Source: a virus
Strand: one strand, 5' to 3'
Length of the DNA stretch: 20,097 bases
Virus record (IMG/VR): IMGVR_UViG_3300023174_000769
Span: 1 to 20,097 of that record
Shown: piece after piece, positions 1 through 6,613 of the stretch
How positions within the stretch are numbered: the stretch's first letter is position 1
Layout of the letters: every line of letters begins with the position of its first letter
The notes under the pieces: generated by a model
Told to the model about the DNA's origin: nothing
Database searches by the model: none
What the model saw: the letters and a program-made list of their open reading frames with translations, nothing else
Program-made: the position numbers and the translations under genes

Positions 1-1
1 A

Positions 2-646
2 CTGATAGCAGCCGCAGGCACATTGGGCAAGATTAAAGAATCTGAATTTAATAGAATTGTTTTCTCTGACAGACAAAAGAACGAGTACACAGAGTTTGGA
101 TCTTATATCAAACCTTTTATAAACAATATGGTACGTGGAGGAACTCAAGTTGGGGAACCTACTAAATTTTTACAAAACTTCATCAACTTTTATCGTGGCA
201 AGATGGAAGGCGAAATTGATAAACTAATGAAAGAAGCAAACTTTACTGACCCGCAAGAGGAACTAATACATCGATACATGGCCACACAGAATGAGTCTGT
301 CAGAAAAACCATCGAACAAGAACTAGTTAAGTCAGGTGTAAAAGCAGCAGTAGTTCGCCGAATTGAAAAAATTGTAGCTAACGAAGAATTCATGGAAAAT
401 AATAGCAACACTTTATTGGGAATTTTGGCAATTTACAAACGAGTAATTGAATGTAAATTGGCGATCCTGGCAAAAATGCAACAAGTTGAAAACATGGGCA
501 CATTTATCAAGACAGACGACGGGTACAAAGTTACCGCACCAGAAGGGTTTGTTGCAATCGGACACGATGGTAGTGCAGTGAAATTAGTGGACAGAATTGA
601 GTTCAGCAGAGCAAATTTTTTGGCCCCAAAACAGTGGAAAAAATAA
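2..646 (+). CDS. C-terminal part of a phage protein, possibly nucleotidyltransferase (ligase-like)
   Basis: The reading frame is open from base 2, so the gene is cut by the window start. A TTG at 23 is the first possible start codon, but nothing like a ribosome site precedes it and the frame continues upstream. About 214 residues are visible, mostly charged and helical. Near the C-terminus, APEGFVAIG is followed about ten residues later by VKLVDR. That spacing and wording resemble motif IV (EGxV) and motif V (K-x-V) of the ATP-dependent ligase/nucleotidyltransferase fold. I recall related proteins in cyanophages that carry a KTDGQN-like motif I in their N-terminal half, which would lie outside this window. 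The protein could instead be an unrelated conserved phage protein. It ends in APKQWKK, and a late-type promoter box follows 6 bases after the stop. Confidence 0.55.
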   Translation: MIAAAGTLGKIKESEFNRIVFSDRQKNEYTEFGSYIKPFINNMVRGGTQVGEPTKFLQNFINFYRGKMEGEIDKLMKEANFTDPQEELIHRYMATQNESVRKTIEQELVKSGVKAAVVRRIEKIVANEEFMENNSNTLLGILAIYKRVIECKLAILAKMQQVENMGTFIKTDDGYKVTAPEGFVAIGHDGSAVKLVDRIEFSRANFLAPKQWKK

Positions 647-652
647 TTAAGA

Positions 653-660
653 CATAAATA
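653..660 (+). promoter_or_regulatory. Late-type promoter box CATAAATA
   Basis: CATAAATA matches the T4 late box TATAAATA at seven of eight positions. It sits just after the stop at 646 and 42 bases before the start at 703, with no -35 element obvious. It would drive the single-gene unit that ends at the terminator at 1131-1157. The assignment is inferred from motif and position only. Confidence 0.5.
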
Positions 661-702
661 ATTATATGCGTTAGTTCGCAGAAATTTAAAAGGAAAAATA
701 AA

Positions 703-1110
703 ATGGCAGTATTTACACGTACAAACGGCAATGCACAAAACGTAGTTAGCGTTGGCAACATTGCATTGAGCACAGAAGCAGCAAGCGCAAACGTTTTGAT
801 CAGCACAGGTATTGGCAAGCCAGTACAAGCATTTGCTATCAACAGCAACGTTAGCATGACAACATCATTCGGTACAGGCGAAGGCGTAGAAACAATCCTA
901 CGTACTATTGGCTTGAACGCAACATTGTTGGCTTACCAAGTTGGTACAGCAAACAACGGTGCAGTTTCCAATGGTTTGTTGAGCGTTCTTGTTGAAGAAA
1001 GCGTATGGGACGCAACTAGCTTGCAAGCTAATATCCGTTCAGCTACAAGCTCTGACTACAACACTACAGGTATTGTTGTTACACAACCTGGTCTACGTTT
1101 AGCTGAGTAA
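703..1110 (+). CDS. Small virion-type protein, probably highly expressed
   Basis: This 135-residue protein begins MAVFTRTNGNAQNVV and is rich in Ala, Ser, Thr, Asn and Val, with no cysteine and one tryptophan. The composition fits a compact beta-rich particle protein. No named domain is recognised. The start is well supported: AAAAGGA at 688-694 lies 8 bases before the ATG. The gene stands alone between a late-type box (653-660) and a strong intrinsic terminator (1131-1157), an arrangement expected for an abundant late protein such as a head decoration or tail-tube-like protein. There is no signal peptide or membrane segment. The virion role is an inference from composition and context; mass spectrometry of particles would settle it. 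Confidence 0.75.
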   Translation: MAVFTRTNGNAQNVVSVGNIALSTEAASANVLISTGIGKPVQAFAINSNVSMTTSFGTGEGVETILRTIGLNATLLAYQVGTANNGAVSNGLLSVLVEESVWDATSLQANIRSATSSDYNTTGIVVTQPGLRLAE

Positions 1111-1130
1111 TCAGTTTGACTGACTAGTAA

Positions 1131-1157
1131 AAAGGCACTTCATGGTGCCTTTTTTTT
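1131..1157 (+). terminator. Intrinsic terminator
   Basis: An 8-bp perfect stem (AAAGGCAC at 1131-1138 with GTGCCTTT at 1145-1152) closes a six-base loop. A run of eight T ends at 1157. It follows the stop codon at 1110 by 20 bases and precedes the next late-type box by 7 bases. Confidence 0.9.
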
Positions 1158-1164
1158 GACTGAA

Positions 1165-1172
1165 CTAAATAC
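1165..1172 (+). promoter_or_regulatory. Late-type promoter box CTAAATAC
   Basis: CTAAATAC occurs in the gap between the terminator at 1131-1157 and the start at 1195. The identical octamer recurs at 5565-5572 and 17700-17707, each 26 to 30 bases before a start codon. It contains the TAAATA core of the T4 late promoter. It probably drives the run of small genes from 1195 to 3181. Confidence 0.5.
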
Positions 1173-1194
1173 TCTATAACCGGAATTAGAAGTA

Positions 1195-1449
1195 ATGGCT
1201 TCCACAGACATAGAAAAAGAAAACCTAGAAGCACATGTAGAACTGTGCGCTGAACGATATAAAAACTTGCACGACAGACTCGACAGTTTGGACACACGCA
1301 TGTCCAAAATTGAAGGCCTTATTGCGGACATCAAGCAAAGTGTCACCGCAGCACCCAACGAATCAAATAAAGCAATCATCGCTATAGGCACCACCGTCTT
1401 GGGGGCAATGATAGGCGCTGTTATCACTCTTATTGTTCATATAAAATGA
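1195..1449 (+). CDS. Coiled-coil protein with C-terminal membrane helix (XhlA-like, holin candidate)
   Basis: This is an 84-residue protein. Residues about 5-50 form a charged heptad-like helix (ERYKNLHDRLDSLDTRMSKI), and residues about 60-82 form one hydrophobic helix (IIAIGTTVLGAMIGAVITLI). A soluble coiled coil followed by one C-terminal membrane anchor is the layout of XhlA-type haemolysin/holin accessory proteins, and similar small proteins are common in aquatic T4-like phages. The sequence does not prove a lysis role. It could also be a membrane-tethered assembly factor. The start lies 23 bases after a CTAAATAC box and has only a weak ribosome site. Its stop overlaps the next start in an ATGA, so the two are translationally coupled. 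Confidence 0.75.
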   Translation: MASTDIEKENLEAHVELCAERYKNLHDRLDSLDTRMSKIEGLIADIKQSVTAAPNESNKAIIAIGTTVLGAMIGAVITLIVHIK

Positions 1450-1649
1450 AAATAGTAGAGATAGCTGGCCATGCTGGCGTAGCCATTACCAATGAAGAAG
1501 CAGAGTTAATGCTGCAATTTGATGATGAAACGCCCACTGTTCCGAGATCAGAACTGTCTGACAGACAAGTGGTAATTGCAAATCACCTAGTCAATAAAAG
1601 TCTTTTGAAAAGAATAAAAGAAAATGGGCGCACAATCTACAAAAAGTAA
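1446..1649 (+). CDS. Small phage protein of unknown function
   Basis: This 67-residue soluble protein begins MKIVEIAGHAGVAI. It has an acidic middle (FDDETPTVPRSELSDRQ) and a basic C-terminus (LLKRIKENGRTIYKK). The C-terminal half, with a predicted helix followed by LVNKSLLKRI, could be a small winged-helix or other nucleic-acid or protein contact module, but this is a weak impression. The start overlaps the previous stop (ATGA) and the end overlaps the next gene by 26 bases, so it sits inside a coupled operon. I do not recognise the family. Confidence 0.65.
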   Translation: MKIVEIAGHAGVAITNEEAELMLQFDDETPTVPRSELSDRQVVIANHLVNKSLLKRIKENGRTIYKK

Positions 1650-2136
1650 GCTGGGTAAAAAACTAATAGACCTTGCTATACGTAAAATCGATCACTGGGC
1701 TGAAACACAGTTAAATGATATCAGATACAAATCCACTTACCCAGTGTGTGTTCAAACATCTCCCACTCATTGGATTGTTGGCCGCTATGAACTTAAAAAA
1801 ATCAACGATCACCGTTTTTGTTTGTTATTAAATGATGAATTAGTGCATACATTTTATAGTAAACAGAGTGCTATGTTTTATGCAGTATTCAATTCTCAAG
1901 GTTATTTTAAAACGGGCGATGCTATATTAAGTCATGATTCGAGAGTTTTAAAATTTTCCGATGATGTGGATCTATTTAAATTTAAACTATATAAACGAAA
2001 TTTAGACAGTTTTAAACATGATTTGTACGTAAATAGACTTAGCGAGGCTGAAAACAAACTGAAATGTGCTCGAGAAGATTTAACGAAAACAATCCAGTCA
2101 GCTAAATATATGAAAGTATGGGATAATATTTTATGA
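1624..2136 (+). CDS. Phage protein of unknown function
   Basis: This 170-residue protein has a basic N-terminus (STKSKLGKKLIDLAIRKI), a central part rich in aromatic residues and His, and a charged C-terminal helix (residues about 135-165, LSEAENKLKCAREDLTKTI) that may be a coiled coil. No catalytic motif or membrane segment is seen. The start overlaps the preceding gene by 26 bases and the stop overlaps the next start (ATGA at 2133-2136). It is therefore co-translated with the virion-like protein downstream, which hints at a structural or assembly role. Its base composition is more AT-rich than that of the next gene. Confidence 0.7.
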   Translation: MGAQSTKSKLGKKLIDLAIRKIDHWAETQLNDIRYKSTYPVCVQTSPTHWIVGRYELKKINDHRFCLLLNDELVHTFYSKQSAMFYAVFNSQGYFKTGDAILSHDSRVLKFSDDVDLFKFKLYKRNLDSFKHDLYVNRLSEAENKLKCAREDLTKTIQSAKYMKVWDNIL

Positions 2137-2804
2137 ACCTTAAAGAACTAGCACCGCAAACTACAAATCGTCTGAACAAAGTAATGGAAAGCCGTTTTGG
2201 TTTTGTTATCGACTATGATAATTTAACTTACGGAAAAGCGCAGCGTCTAAATGCTGCGATCAACGAAAATCTTACTAAGATTCGTCGTAGTTACGGCATA
2301 CACACAGCAGAGAAAAATCCTAAGTACATGGAAATGCTCATGGTACAAGAAGGACTAAGATCTTGGATTTCTCAACAAGATCACCTTTTAACCGAAGGCG
2401 AATTAGAAACTGCTGAAGCAGTGCTTGCAGCCAAGGACATGGTAGACAGCATTCAAGACATGATCACTGATGCCAGCAAAATGATGAACGAAGAACTTCC
2501 TCCACTACTTGATACCATCCGCGATCAATTGGGTGCAGCACAAGCAGATAACTTCAAGAATACCGCACAAGGTGCATTGCAAGGTTTAATGGATGCACTA
2601 AACGTTGCCCGTGACAGTTTGGACCAAGGTAGTCGTGCTTTGGCTGGTGAACAAGTGGCCCAACCAATGGTCATGGGAGCTGACTTGGAAGCTGATTTAG
2701 AAACAGGCTTCATTCCAGCCAACGACCCAGAAGCAATAGACGATTTTGCATCAGTTGACGCAGCTGCAGGCGGAGAAGAAGAACTCGGTAGAGAGCGTCG
2801 TTAA
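2133..2804 (+). CDS. Probable virion or assembly protein
   Basis: This 223-residue protein has helical residues about 1-170, with motifs such as AEKNPKYMEMLMVQEGL and AAKDMVDSIQDMI. A low-complexity acidic tail follows (about 180-215, rich in Asp, Glu and Ala), and a basic end, GRERR. A long helical body with an acidic tail is typical of scaffold or assembly proteins. I recall similar proteins encoded near structural genes of cyanophages, where they are annotated as hypothetical or structural. The start overlaps the upstream stop in an ATGA, and the next gene begins 2 bases after its stop. The precise role is unknown. Confidence 0.7.
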   Translation: MNLKELAPQTTNRLNKVMESRFGFVIDYDNLTYGKAQRLNAAINENLTKIRRSYGIHTAEKNPKYMEMLMVQEGLRSWISQQDHLLTEGELETAEAVLAAKDMVDSIQDMITDASKMMNEELPPLLDTIRDQLGAAQADNFKNTAQGALQGLMDALNVARDSLDQGSRALAGEQVAQPMVMGADLEADLETGFIPANDPEAIDDFASVDAAAGGEEELGRERR

Positions 2805-2806
2805 TT

Positions 2807-3181
2807 GTGCGAGCCAGAGACTTTATACTGGAAGATGATGAAGGTAGTGAGTACTCCAAGGCCGTCACTGCCCTTAGCTTTATGCAGGATAAAGTTAAAG
2901 AAGGTAAACTGTCAACCCAAGTGCCCACACAATTTGTACTTCGGTTGATTCAAAATACTGGATTGCAATCATTTAACTACGACGATCTGGTTAATGCAAA
3001 CGAAATAGAAAATAGTATTAAATCTATTCTTAAAAAAATTACACCTGATGTTGTTACATTCAATACTGGCGCAGCAGATCAGATTTCGAATGTAGATACT
3101 GATGCCACAGCCGCAGTGGATAATCCTGAACAAGTTGTCAGTAACATGGCCAAAAGTGCCATGAAACGTAGACAAGATTAA
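2807..3181 (+). CDS. Phage protein of unknown function, probably paired with the upstream gene
   Basis: This 124-residue protein starts at a GTG (2807), because no ATG is in frame nearby and the frame begins 2 bases after the previous stop. The opening VRARDFILEDD resembles the first residues of several small proteins in aquatic T4-like phages. A helical N-terminal half is followed by a low-complexity Asp/Thr/Ala stretch (about 85-110) and a basic end (KSAMKRRQD). The mix of helical body, disordered linker and basic tail matches the gene before it, so the two may act together in the particle. The last codons contain the -35-like element of the downstream Fe-S operon. Confidence 0.65.
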   Translation: MRARDFILEDDEGSEYSKAVTALSFMQDKVKEGKLSTQVPTQFVLRLIQNTGLQSFNYDDLVNANEIENSIKSILKKITPDVVTFNTGAADQISNVDTDATAAVDNPEQVVSNMAKSAMKRRQD

Positions 3182-3197
3182 TTAAATACTGTATAAT
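3169..3197 (+). promoter_or_regulatory. Sigma70-like promoter with an overlapping late-type box, for the Fe-S operon
   Basis: TAGACA at 3169-3174 (five of six to TTGACA) and TATAAT at 3192-3197 (perfect) are separated by exactly 17 bases. A TTAAATAC box lies in the spacer at 3182-3189, so late transcription from the same site is also possible. The ribosome site AAGGAG at 3203-3208 is followed by ATG at 3215. The -35 falls inside the end of the upstream gene. Confidence 0.65.
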
Positions 3198-3214
3198 AAA
3201 TCAAGGAGAATTAA

Positions 3215-3589
3215 ATGGCCTATTCAGACAAGGTTGTAGATCACTACGAAAATCCACGCAATGTGGGCAAATTTGAAATCGATGATTCAGTTGGTACGGG
3301 CATGGTGGGAGCGCCCGCTTGCGGTGATGTGATGAAATTACAAATAAAAGTACAAGATGGGATTATTACAGATGCAAGATTCAAAACATACGGATGCGGA
3401 AGTGCAATCGCAAGTTCTAGCCTTGTTACGGAATGGGTCAAAGGTCGAACACTTGAAGAAGCAGGATCCATACGAAATAGCCAAATTGCTGAAGAACTTG
3501 CTCTCCCACCAGTCAAAATCCACTGTTCCATCCTGGCCGAAGACGCCATCAAAGCCGCGGTAGCAGACTATCGTCAAAAGCATGTTTAG
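3215..3589 (+). CDS. iscU: Fe-S cluster assembly scaffold IscU
   Basis: This 124-residue, full-length IscU begins MAYSDKVVDHYENPRNVG, almost the same as bacterial IscU. IscU is the scaffold on which IscS-derived sulfur and iron are built into a [2Fe-2S] cluster. The cluster ligands are present: Cys36 in GAPACGDV with Asp38, Cys61 in TYGCGSA, and His103-Cys104 in KIHCSIL. The LPPVK motif (97-101) by which HscA recognises IscU is intact, so it could work with host IscS and HscA/HscB; none of those genes is visible here. A strong ribosome site (AAGGAG) precedes the ATG. The end overlaps the radical SAM gene by 8 bases. Close match to beta/gammaproteobacterial IscU points to acquisition from a host using ISC. 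Confidence 0.97.
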   Translation: MAYSDKVVDHYENPRNVGKFEIDDSVGTGMVGAPACGDVMKLQIKVQDGIITDARFKTYGCGSAIASSSLVTEWVKGRTLEEAGSIRNSQIAEELALPPVKIHCSILAEDAIKAAVADYRQKHV

Positions 3590-4538
3590 AGTCAATGAAA
3601 TTAGACATATTCATTTAGAATTAAGTTCTTTATGTAATGCTAGATGCCCGTTGTGCCCAAGAAATTTTTACGGTTACCCATACAATCTTGGATACACAGA
3701 AACTAATCTATCGCTGGCACGGTTACAAACGCTACTGCCTGGTACATTGGTCAATCAATTAGATGAAGTTATAATCAATGGCAACTACGGTGATTTTGTA
3801 ATGAATCCCGAAAGCGTTGAAATAATCTCATGGTTGAGGTCTATAAATCCAACCATGAAGATACACATCAGCACCAATGGTGGTGCCCGCGACAAGAATT
3901 TTTGGCATCAACTGGCACAATTGAATTTAGAAATCTCCTTCTGTATTGATGGATTAGAAGATACTCATCACATTTATCGTCAAGATACCACATATCAACA
4001 GGTAATCAAGAATGCCAAAATCTACATTGATGCAGGCGGTCGCGCTGTTTGGACAATGACTGAGTTTGAACATAATAAACATCAAGTTAAAGAAGCAACT
4101 CAGCGGTCAAAAGAGTTGAACTTTTTTTCTTTTAACATTCGACCAACCACCAGAAACAAAGGCCCTGTGTACAATCGACAAGGACAAAAGATATTTAAAT
4201 TAAGCAATATAGATTTACAAAAACCCAACACAATAGATGACACATTTGTTGAAAAAAATCACAGACAGAATAATTCAGAGAACTATTTCTCAACTGTGCC
4301 TAAAACTATCACGTGTGAAGCAAAGAAAAATAAATCTGTTTATATCACATCCGAAGGAATAGTTAAGCCTTGTTGTTACCTAGGATTAGATAAAACTAAT
4401 TCAAAGTTTTATTCGGGCTTAGAAGAATTAGATCATTTTCAGTCAATTGAAAATTCTGTCGCTCTGTTTACAAAAATTGAAAAGACCTTTGACAATGGTC
4501 AGCAACTACGTGCTTGTCAATTTTTTTGCAGTATATGA
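3582..4538 (+). CDS. Radical SAM protein with C-terminal twitch/SPASM-type cysteines
   Basis: This is a 318-residue protein. The radical SAM signature CNARCPLC gives Cys18, Cys22 and Cys25 for the catalytic [4Fe-4S] cluster that cleaves S-adenosylmethionine. NGNYGDF (about 66-72) stands where the SAM-binding GGEP-like motif is expected, and HISTNGG follows as the next strand. Cys245, Cys264/Cys265, Cys312 and Cys316 at the C-terminus form a set suited to an auxiliary cluster as in twitch or SPASM proteins. The substrate is unknown; relatives modify peptides, cofactors or RNA, and no precursor peptide gene is obvious nearby. The start lies inside iscU (8-base overlap) and the stop overlaps iscA (ATGA). 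It is thus flanked on both sides by Fe-S assembly genes, the likely source of its clusters. Confidence 0.9.
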   Translation: MFRVNEIRHIHLELSSLCNARCPLCPRNFYGYPYNLGYTETNLSLARLQTLLPGTLVNQLDEVIINGNYGDFVMNPESVEIISWLRSINPTMKIHISTNGGARDKNFWHQLAQLNLEISFCIDGLEDTHHIYRQDTTYQQVIKNAKIYIDAGGRAVWTMTEFEHNKHQVKEATQRSKELNFFSFNIRPTTRNKGPVYNRQGQKIFKLSNIDLQKPNTIDDTFVEKNHRQNNSENYFSTVPKTITCEAKKNKSVYITSEGIVKPCCYLGLDKTNSKFYSGLEELDHFQSIENSVALFTKIEKTFDNGQQLRACQFFCSI

Positions 4539-4858
4539 TCTCGTTTACTGACACCGCTCGAAACAAAATACAAAAGTTAGTCACAGCCAAAGGCTATGCT
4601 GGTATTCGTTTGGGTGTAAAGACCACAGGTTGCTCGGGTCTGGCTTATGTGTTAGAATACGTGAAAGAATACACACACGAACAGTATGTTATCAATTATG
4701 CACAACCGGACTTTGTTGTGCTAGTGAATCAAAAAGACAATGTGTATCTACAAAACATGACAGTGGACTATGTGCGCCAAGGCCTCAACGAAGGTTTTGA
4801 ATTTCGAAATCCCAATGAACGCGACCGTTGCGGTTGCGGAGAAAGTTTTAGAGTTTAA
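4535..4858 (+). CDS. iscA: A-type Fe-S carrier IscA
   Basis: This 107-residue protein starts at the ATG at 4535, which overlaps the upstream TGA. A longer TTG reading from 4514 is less likely. It matches IscA across its length: GIRLGVKTTGCSGLAYVLEY, then LNEGFEFRNPN and the C-terminal CGCGESF. The three conserved cysteines that hold the cluster or iron are Cys33, Cys99 and Cys101. A-type carriers receive clusters from IscU and deliver them to target enzymes. Neighbours are the radical SAM gene upstream and the exonuclease downstream, which begins inside its stop (TAATG). ErpA or SufA are possible alternative names, but the GYAGIRLGV start and NPNERDRCGCG end fit IscA best, and pairing with IscU supports it. 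Confidence 0.93.
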   Translation: MISFTDTARNKIQKLVTAKGYAGIRLGVKTTGCSGLAYVLEYVKEYTHEQYVINYAQPDFVVLVNQKDNVYLQNMTVDYVRQGLNEGFEFRNPNERDRCGCGESFRV

Positions 4859-5568
4859 TGATTGTTCAAAGATATAATTATACCCCGTTGAATAGAGAGT
4901 CGATGGATGGTAAGAGACATTATTGTTTACCTGACGGCAGTAAAGTTCCTAGTGTTACTACAATACTGGATAAAACAAAACCACAAGAAAAAAGAGAAGC
5001 ATTGGCCAATTGGCGGCGAGCAGTTGGCGAACAAAAAGCTCAGCAAATTACCACAGAAGCTGCAAATCGTGGCACACGTATGCATGCCTATTTGGAGCAC
5101 TATGTCATGAGTGCAGACATGAAACCTTTGCCCACTAATACATTTGCCCACCCCAGTTGGTTCATGGCTGCAGAAGTTATTCTTAAAGGGTTATCCAATG
5201 TCGACGAATTTTGGGGAAGTGAAGTGCCAGTTTACTACAGTGGATTATATGCAGGCACTACAGATTGCATTGGAGTCTGGAAAGGACGTCCTGCCATCAT
5301 GGACTTTAAACAAAGTAACAAACCCAAAAAGCGTGAATGGATTGAAGATTACTTTCTACAATTAGCCGCTTATGCCGCTGCTCATAACGAAATGCATGGC
5401 ACCGATATACGTGATGGTGTAATTTTAATGGCCGTACAGCCCAAATTACTTGAAGATAACACATATTCGACGCCGGAATACTTGGAATTTGAAGTCTCTG
5501 GAGAAGAGTTTGATCGTTGGCATAATGAATGGATGAAACGAGTGGAACTCTATTATCTAAGTAACTAA
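4858..5568 (+). CDS. PD-(D/E)XK exonuclease, RecB/MGME1-like
   Basis: This 236-residue protein has a RecB-type nuclease core: RGTRMHAYLEH (about 72-82), SEVPVY (metal-ligand Glu), TTDCIGVWKGRPAIMDFKQS (catalytic Asp, then D-F-K) and DYFLQLAAYAAAHN (Q-x3-Y). The order and spacing match the PD-(D/E)XK family that includes Cas4, RecB and the mitochondrial exonuclease MGME1. Similar single-domain nucleases are found in many aquatic T4-like phages and probably process DNA ends during recombination or packaging, or help degrade host DNA. Only two cysteines are present, so unlike Cas4 and AddB it should not carry an Fe-S cluster despite its place in the isc operon. It starts 1 base inside the iscA stop. 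Its last codons overlap a CTAAATAC late box. Confidence 0.88.
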   Translation: MIVQRYNYTPLNRESMDGKRHYCLPDGSKVPSVTTILDKTKPQEKREALANWRRAVGEQKAQQITTEAANRGTRMHAYLEHYVMSADMKPLPTNTFAHPSWFMAAEVILKGLSNVDEFWGSEVPVYYSGLYAGTTDCIGVWKGRPAIMDFKQSNKPKKREWIEDYFLQLAAYAAAHNEMHGTDIRDGVILMAVQPKLLEDNTYSTPEYLEFEVSGEEFDRWHNEWMKRVELYYLSN

Positions 5569-5572
5569 ATAC
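5565..5572 (+). promoter_or_regulatory. Late-type promoter box CTAAATAC
   Basis: An identical copy of the octamer at 1165 and 17700 overlaps the exonuclease stop codon and lies 27 bases before the start at 5592. It would start late transcription of the fibre/baseplate-type gene downstream. Confidence 0.5.
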
Positions 5573-5591
5573 ACTATTAGGAACATGGATT

Positions 5592-6128
5592 ATGGCGATT
5601 GTACAAATCTCTCAAATTAAACATCGTAGAGGCACTAACGAAAACTTGCCTCAATTGGGCAGCGCAGAATTGGGGTGGAGTGTTGATACCCAACAGTTAT
5701 ACATCGGCAACGGCACCTTGGCAGAAGGCGCACCCGACATTGGTAACACAGAAATTTTGACAGAACTCAGTGCTGCCCGCGGCGACATTCCTGGTCTTCC
5801 TGCTACATATACTCAAACCATAACAGCCAATACTACAGCAAATATTGCGTCTGCTGCATTTGATAGTTCATATCCGGGTACAACAATTAACTATGTTGTA
5901 CAACGCGGCACCAACGTTAGAACTGGTGCAATTAGAATTAGTCAATATTTGAGTAACATGAGTTATGATGAAGAATATAACGAAACAGCAGATATTGCAT
6001 TTACTTTGACAGTGACACAAGTCGGCAATGCATATGCACAACTAAGTGCTACTGCCGCTAACACAGGTGTTAGCGCAGGCATTAATGCTAATATCAAATA
6101 TAGTTTTGCCAACCTTTCGTTTAGCTAA
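5592..6128 (+). CDS. Fibre or baseplate-type virion protein
   Basis: This 178-residue protein begins MAIVQISQIKHRRGT. The N-terminal segment QIKHRRGTNENLPQLGSAEL, followed by GWSVDTQQLYIGNG, is the pattern of N-terminal domains in many phage fibre and tropism proteins (Mtd N-terminal-like): an HRRGT turn, then GELG-type and DTxxLYIGNG strands that attach a fibre to the baseplate or form a short trimer. The rest is Thr/Ser/Asn/Ala-rich beta sequence ending NIKYSFANLSFS. It is short for a receptor-binding fibre, so it may be a short fibre, an adaptor or a baseplate collar protein. A TAGGA at 5578-5582 is 9 bases from the ATG, and a late-type box precedes it. Confidence 0.8.
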   Translation: MAIVQISQIKHRRGTNENLPQLGSAELGWSVDTQQLYIGNGTLAEGAPDIGNTEILTELSAARGDIPGLPATYTQTITANTTANIASAAFDSSYPGTTINYVVQRGTNVRTGAIRISQYLSNMSYDEEYNETADIAFTLTVTQVGNAYAQLSATAANTGVSAGINANIKYSFANLSFS

Positions 6129-6152
6129 TCAAACAATTTATTTTTTTAACAC

Positions 6153-6599
6153 ATGTGGAATCAACTACCCAGTGAGCGCCTCCGCTCCTGGCATAATTTT
6201 CGAAAAGACTTAGACAAACAGTCATTGGAACAAGCATTACAAGATGTACAACATCTTTGGAGTTACGCACCCTATGTGGCACACTACTTGACCACTGATC
6301 AGTTGGCAGCTTGGCCAAACCCATGGGAATTGATGTACGAAAACTACTATTGCGATCTTGCAAAAGCTCTTGGAATAGTGTATACTTTGTATCTAACTGG
6401 GCACAGGCCCGAAATGGAAATACAAGTGTACAGCGATCCGTCGACCAAGGAACAGTATAATTTAGTCTTTGTTGAACAAGGAAAATATGTTCTTAATTTG
6501 ATCCACGACGAGGTTGTAAATAAAGAACATATCGATAAACACCTAAAATTAATTAAAACATTATCTATTATCGATTTGGGGCTGAACAAAATACAATAA
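6153..6599 (+). CDS. Phage protein of unknown function
   Basis: This 148-residue soluble protein is rich in Trp, Tyr and His at its N-terminus. The central stretch WPNPWELMYENYYCDLAKAL looks like a conserved core and is followed by an alternating hydrophobic half (MEIQVYSD, YNLVFVEQGKYVLNLI). There is no signal peptide or membrane helix. I recall similar small proteins beside structural genes of aquatic myoviruses, but no function is known to me. The 24-base gap before it holds only AT-rich sequence and no clear ribosome site, so the start is less certain. It is followed 14 bases later by nrdA. Confidence 0.65.
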   Translation: MWNQLPSERLRSWHNFRKDLDKQSLEQALQDVQHLWSYAPYVAHYLTTDQLAAWPNPWELMYENYYCDLAKALGIVYTLYLTGHRPEMEIQVYSDPSTKEQYNLVFVEQGKYVLNLIHDEVVNKEHIDKHLKLIKTLSIIDLGLNKIQ

Positions 6600-6613
6600 A
6601 GAGAATAATATCA

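Noticed and set aside
433-828. 131-codon minus-strand frame
   Set aside because: It spans the end of one plus-strand gene, a promoter gap and the start of another; Cys-rich product with no ribosome site.
4514-4534. Longer iscA start at TTG 4514
   Set aside because: The ATG at 4535 overlaps the upstream stop as at other joints here and matches the usual IscA N-terminus.
4858-5568. Exonuclease as an Fe-S nuclease like Cas4 or AddB
   Set aside because: Only two cysteines are present, too few for the four-cysteine cluster of those enzymes.
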